Source of the DNA: Homoserinimonas sp044769865 | Lineage (GTDB): Bacteria; Actinomycetota; Actinomycetes; Actinomycetales; Microbacteriaceae | DNA length: 64,000 bases | Assembly (NCBI RefSeq): GCF_044769865.1 | Contig: NZ_JBIZWA010000001.1 | Coordinates: 1,426,001-1,490,000, forward strand | Reading direction: 5' to 3' | The notes under the pieces: generated by a model | What the model saw: the letters and a program-made list of their open reading frames with translations, nothing else | Database searches by the model: none | What the model was told of the DNA's origin: nothing | Translations under genes and position numbers: made by a program | In this document: one piece after another, positions 60,987 through 64,000 of the stretch | How the letters are laid out: each line of letters begins with the position of its first letter | Numbering within the stretch: the first letter of the stretch is position 1

Positions 60987-62390
60987 TCAGAGGGTGCGGA
61001 GGATGTCCTCCACGCGCTCCTTGGCGTCTCCGAAGAGCATCTGCGCGTTCTCGCGGAAGAACAGCGGGTTCTGTACGCCCGCGTAGCCGGAGGCCATCGA
61101 CCGCTTGAACACGACGACGTTACGCGCCTCCCATGCCCGCAGCACCGGCATGCCCGCGATGGGCGAGCTGGGGTCCTCTGCAGCGGCGGGGTTGACGGTG
61201 TCGTTCGCGCCGATGACGAGCACGACGTCGGTTTCCGCGAGCTCGTCGTTGATCTCATCCATCTCGAGGACGATGTCGTAGGGCACCTTCGCCTCTGCCA
61301 GCAGCACGTTCATGTGCCCGGGCAGGCGGCCAGCGACGGGATGGATGCCGAAGCGCACCTCGACACCACGCTCACGTAGGCGGCTCGCGAGTTCCGCGAC
61401 CGGGTACTGCGCCTGCGCGACGGCCATGCCGTAGCCGGGGGTGATGACGACGCTCGAGGCGCCAGCCAGCAGCTCGGCCGTGGCCTCGGCGTCGATCTCG
61501 CGGTGCTCGCCCTGGTCTTCGTCCCCGCCCTTGGCGGGTGCTTCGATGCCGAAGCCTCCCGCGATGACGGAGATGAAGGAGCGGTTCATCGCCTTGCACA
61601 TGATGTACGACAGGTAGGCACCCGAGGAGCCGACGAGCGCACCCGTGACGATGAGCAGGTCGTTCGAGAGCAGGAAGCCCGCGGCGGCCGCAGCCCAACC
61701 CGAGTAGCTGTTCAGCATCGAGACGACGACGGGCATGTCGCCGCCGCCGATCGAGGCGACCAGGTGCCATCCGAGGAGCAGTGCCAGCACCGTGACCGTG
61801 ACGAGGAGCCACATTTCGGGGGTGATGACGTACCAGACCGTCAGTGCGACGAACGCGACGAGGGCCCCCAGGTTGAGGAAGTTCTTGCCCGGCAGCACGA
61901 GCGGCTTCGACGACATGCGTGCCGACAGCTTGAGGAACGCCACGATGGAACCGGTCAGCGTCACACCACCGATGAACACACCGATGAAGACTTCCGCGTG
62001 ATGGATATCCTTCAGTGCGCCCTCAAGGTGCGGCGCGTCGAGGGCGCCGTTCCAGCCGACGAGCACGGCAGCGGCACCCACGAAGGAGTGCAGCAGGGCG
62101 ATGAGCTCGGGCATGCCCGTCATCTCGACGACGCGTGCGCGCCAGAGGCCGATCACGGCGCCGACGATCATCACGACGACGAGGATGCCGAGGCCGAGCA
62201 TGCCGGCTGGGCTGTCCCAGGCGTTCTGCACGGCGATGACACCGGTTGCGATGAGCGCGATCGCCATACCGGCGATGCCGAACGTGACGCCGCGGCGGGC
62301 CGTCTCGTGCTTGCTCAGCCCAGCGAGGCTGAGGATGAACAACAGTGCGGCGATCAGGTACGCCGCCCCCGCGATTGTGGTGGCGCTCAC
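60987..62390 (-). CDS. pntB: NAD(P) transhydrogenase subunit beta
   Basis: 467 residues. N-terminal membrane region with about eight helices (residues about 1-250), then a soluble NADP(H)-binding domain III from about residue 285 (VVITPGYGMAVAQAQYPVAELA; RFGIHPVAGRLPGHMNVLLAEAKVPYD, partly quoted; NDTVNPAA). Couples proton transfer across the membrane to hydride transfer between NADH and NADP+. Its ATG overlaps the pntA stop by 4 bp (ATGA). Confidence 0.97.
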   Translation of the reverse strand: MSATTIAGAAYLIAALLFILSLAGLSKHETARRGVTFGIAGMAIALIATGVIAVQNAWDSPAGMLGLGILVVVMIVGAVIGLWRARVVEMTGMPELIALLHSFVGAAAVLVGWNGALDAPHLEGALKDIHHAEVFIGVFIGGVTLTGSIVAFLKLSARMSSKPLVLPGKNFLNLGALVAFVALTVWYVITPEMWLLVTVTVLALLLGWHLVASIGGGDMPVVVSMLNSYSGWAAAAAGFLLSNDLLIVTGALVGSSGAYLSYIMCKAMNRSFISVIAGGFGIEAPAKGGDEDQGEHREIDAEATAELLAGASSVVITPGYGMAVAQAQYPVAELASRLRERGVEVRFGIHPVAGRLPGHMNVLLAEAKVPYDIVLEMDEINDELAETDVVLVIGANDTVNPAAAEDPSSPIAGMPVLRAWEARNVVVFKRSMASGYAGVQNPLFFRENAQMLFGDAKERVEDILRTL

Positions 62391-63925
62391 TGCTGGGCTC
62401 CCTTCGAGAACATGCTGAGCATTCGACGGGTCACCGCGAAGCCACCGAACACGTTGATGCTGGCCACGAGCACGGCGATGCCGGCGAGGATCTGCACGAC
62501 GAGGTTCTCGGAACCGAGCTGCAGGATCGCGCCGACAATGATGATGCCCGAGATCGCATTCGTCACGCTCATGAGCGGGGTGTGGAGGGCGTGTGCGACC
62601 TTACCGATGACGTAGAAGCCGACGACGACCGAGAGCGCCAGCACCGTGAAGTGCTGTGGCAGCGGCTCGGGCGCGACCGCGACCACGAAGAACAAGAGGG
62701 CGATGCCGAGGCCGTAGAGCGTGTACTTCGCTCCCGCCGACATCTTCTTCTTTTCCTTGGCGGGCTCGACGGATGCCTCGGGCGCCTTCGCGGGCGCGGC
62801 CGAGACCTGCGCGGGGGGCGGAGGCCAGGTGCCCTCGCCGTTGCGCACCACCGTGACGGAGCGCTGCACGATGTCGTCGAAGTCGATCGTGAGCTGCCCG
62901 TCCTTGCCGGGGGTGAGGAGTTTCAGCAGGTTGAGCAGGTTGGTGCCGTAGAGCTGCGAGGCCTGGGCGGGAAGACGCCCGGCCAGGTCGGTGTAGCCCA
63001 GGATGATCACGCCGTTGTCGGTGACGACGCGCTCGCCGGCGACCGAGCCCTCGACGTTGCCGCCGGAACCCGCCGCCATGTCGACGATCACGCTGCCCGG
63101 CTTCATGGTTGCGACATCCGCCGCCGTGATCAGCCGCGGCGCAGGCCGCCCGGGGATCTGGGCGGTCGTGATGATGATGTCGACCTCAGCCGCCTGCTCG
63201 GAGTAGATCTCGGCAGCTCGCCGGTCGTAGTCCTCGCTCGTGGCCTTGGCGTAGCCGTCGGTGGACTGCTCCACCTCGACCTCGACCTTGAGGTACTCGC
63301 CACCGATGGACTTGACCTGGTCGGCGACCTCGGGGCGCGGGTCGGTCGCGCGCACGATCGCGCCGAGGCTCGATGCGGCGCCGATCGCGGCAAGTCCGGC
63401 GACACCGGCGCCCGCGACGAGCACCTTGGCGGGCGGAACCTTGCCCGCCGCCGTCACCTGTCCCGTGAAGAACCAACCGAACTCGTGGGCCGCCTCGACG
63501 ACGGCACGGTAGCCGGAGATGTTCGCCATCGATGACAGCACGTCCATCGACTGGGCGCGCGAGATGCGGGGCACGGCGTCCATGGCGAGGGCGGTGATGC
63601 CGCGGGTCTCGAGCGACTCGCGAATCTCGGGGCGGAGCCCGGGCGCAAGCAGGCCGATGAGCGTGGCTCCGTCGGCGAGCAGTGCGACCTCATCCGGCGT
63701 CGGCGCCTCGACCTTCAACACGATGTCTGAGGCCCAGGCGGTGGCGCGGTCGACGACCTGCGCTCCTGCCGCGACGTATGCCGGATCTGCGAATGACGCT
63801 GACGCGCCAGCTCCCGATTCCACGACGACCTCGTACCCGAGCTGGATCAGCTTGGGGACTGTCTGCGGCGTCGCCGAGACTCTCGTCTCCTTGTCGCGCT
63901 CGGTGACAATACCGATGCGTGCCAT
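62387..63925 (-). CDS. pntA: NAD(P) transhydrogenase subunit alpha
   Basis: 512 residues in the single-chain alpha arrangement: NAD(H)-binding domain I (about 1-375; KVLVAGAGVAGLAAIGAA and the mobile-loop region) joined by a Pro/Ala/Lys linker to the membrane part with about four helices (residues about 400-510, IALLFFVVAVAPEPLPQHFTVLALSVVVGFYV). Start MARIGIVTERDKETRVS is standard. First gene of the pntAB operon; likely supplies NADPH for the flavin hydroxylases, though that is only plausible from location. Confidence 0.96.
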   Translation of the reverse strand: MARIGIVTERDKETRVSATPQTVPKLIQLGYEVVVESGAGASASFADPAYVAAGAQVVDRATAWASDIVLKVEAPTPDEVALLADGATLIGLLAPGLRPEIRESLETRGITALAMDAVPRISRAQSMDVLSSMANISGYRAVVEAAHEFGWFFTGQVTAAGKVPPAKVLVAGAGVAGLAAIGAASSLGAIVRATDPRPEVADQVKSIGGEYLKVEVEVEQSTDGYAKATSEDYDRRAAEIYSEQAAEVDIIITTAQIPGRPAPRLITAADVATMKPGSVIVDMAAGSGGNVEGSVAGERVVTDNGVIILGYTDLAGRLPAQASQLYGTNLLNLLKLLTPGKDGQLTIDFDDIVQRSVTVVRNGEGTWPPPPAQVSAAPAKAPEASVEPAKEKKKMSAGAKYTLYGLGIALLFFVVAVAPEPLPQHFTVLALSVVVGFYVIGKVAHALHTPLMSVTNAISGIIIVGAILQLGSENLVVQILAGIAVLVASINVFGGFAVTRRMLSMFSKGAQQ

Positions 63926-64000
63926 GCAACTTCCTCTCTGAAATCACCGCGGCGCCCGATCCTTCCGGCACCCTAGAAGAACCTAGTGGTGGATGAATTC

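Noticed and set aside
60836..61108. Possible small gene on the plus strand after the maleylacetate reductase
   Set aside because: It starts inside the terminator hairpin, overlaps the end of pntB on the other strand and has only Arg/Ser low-complexity sequence.

Overview
This is a high-GC window from an actinobacterium. ClpC, RadA, a SigK/RskA-type sigma/anti-sigma pair with a class F sortase, and the overall codon style point to a Microbacteriaceae-like organism; that placement is inference. No phage genes, insertion sequences, CRISPR arrays or rRNA genes were seen. One tRNA-Ser(CGA) is present.

Left part (1-20300) is mostly chromosomal housekeeping. A CsoR/CstR-type repressor (cut by the window edge) overlaps a coenzyme A-disulfide reductase-rhodanese fusion, behind a perfect 16-bp palindrome at 1839-1854. 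Then come lysS with three small envelope genes, a pirin, a proline-rich membrane protein, a three-gene XRE/membrane protein operon divergent from clpC, an ArgA-type acetyltransferase, a luciferase-like oxidoreductase, a DHFR-like protein, an SDR, radA, a sigma/anti-sigma/sortase F/DUF4397 envelope module, an SGNH hydrolase, a YaeQ-type protein and the tRNA.

Middle part (20307-60785) is one large catabolic region of about 40 kb with some 30 genes. It holds: two vanillyl-alcohol-oxidase-type flavoproteins; two group A flavoprotein hydroxylases; two HsaA-like group D flavin monooxygenases, one fused to a quinone-oxidoreductase-type dehydrogenase; a flavin reductase fused to an IclR-type effector domain; a hydroxyquinol 1,2-dioxygenase; a VOC extradiol-type dioxygenase; maleylacetate reductase; a FAH-family hydrolase; and a ten-gene minus-strand operon (30797-40178) for CoA-dependent degradation (acyl-CoA dehydrogenases, crotonases including a BadI/MenB-like ring hydrolase, two hydroxyacyl-CoA dehydrogenases, CaiB CoA-transferase, thiolase, CMD). 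Uptake is by a Dpp/Opp-type ABC transporter with two paralogous substrate-binding proteins and a permease-ATPase fusion.

The region encodes one transcription factor, a GntR/FCD repressor. A 13-bp partly palindromic motif of the form AWTGTCNGACAAT recurs in almost every promoter region of the cluster, so the cluster looks like a single-regulator regulon. The genes together suggest uptake of a phenolic or alicyclic compound with a side chain, benzylic oxidation, CoA-dependent shortening or ring opening, hydroxylation to hydroxyquinol, and intradiol cleavage to maleylacetate and 3-oxoadipate. The actual substrate cannot be read from the sequence.

Right end (60987-63925) carries pntA and pntB, the proton-translocating NAD(P) transhydrogenase, on the minus strand.
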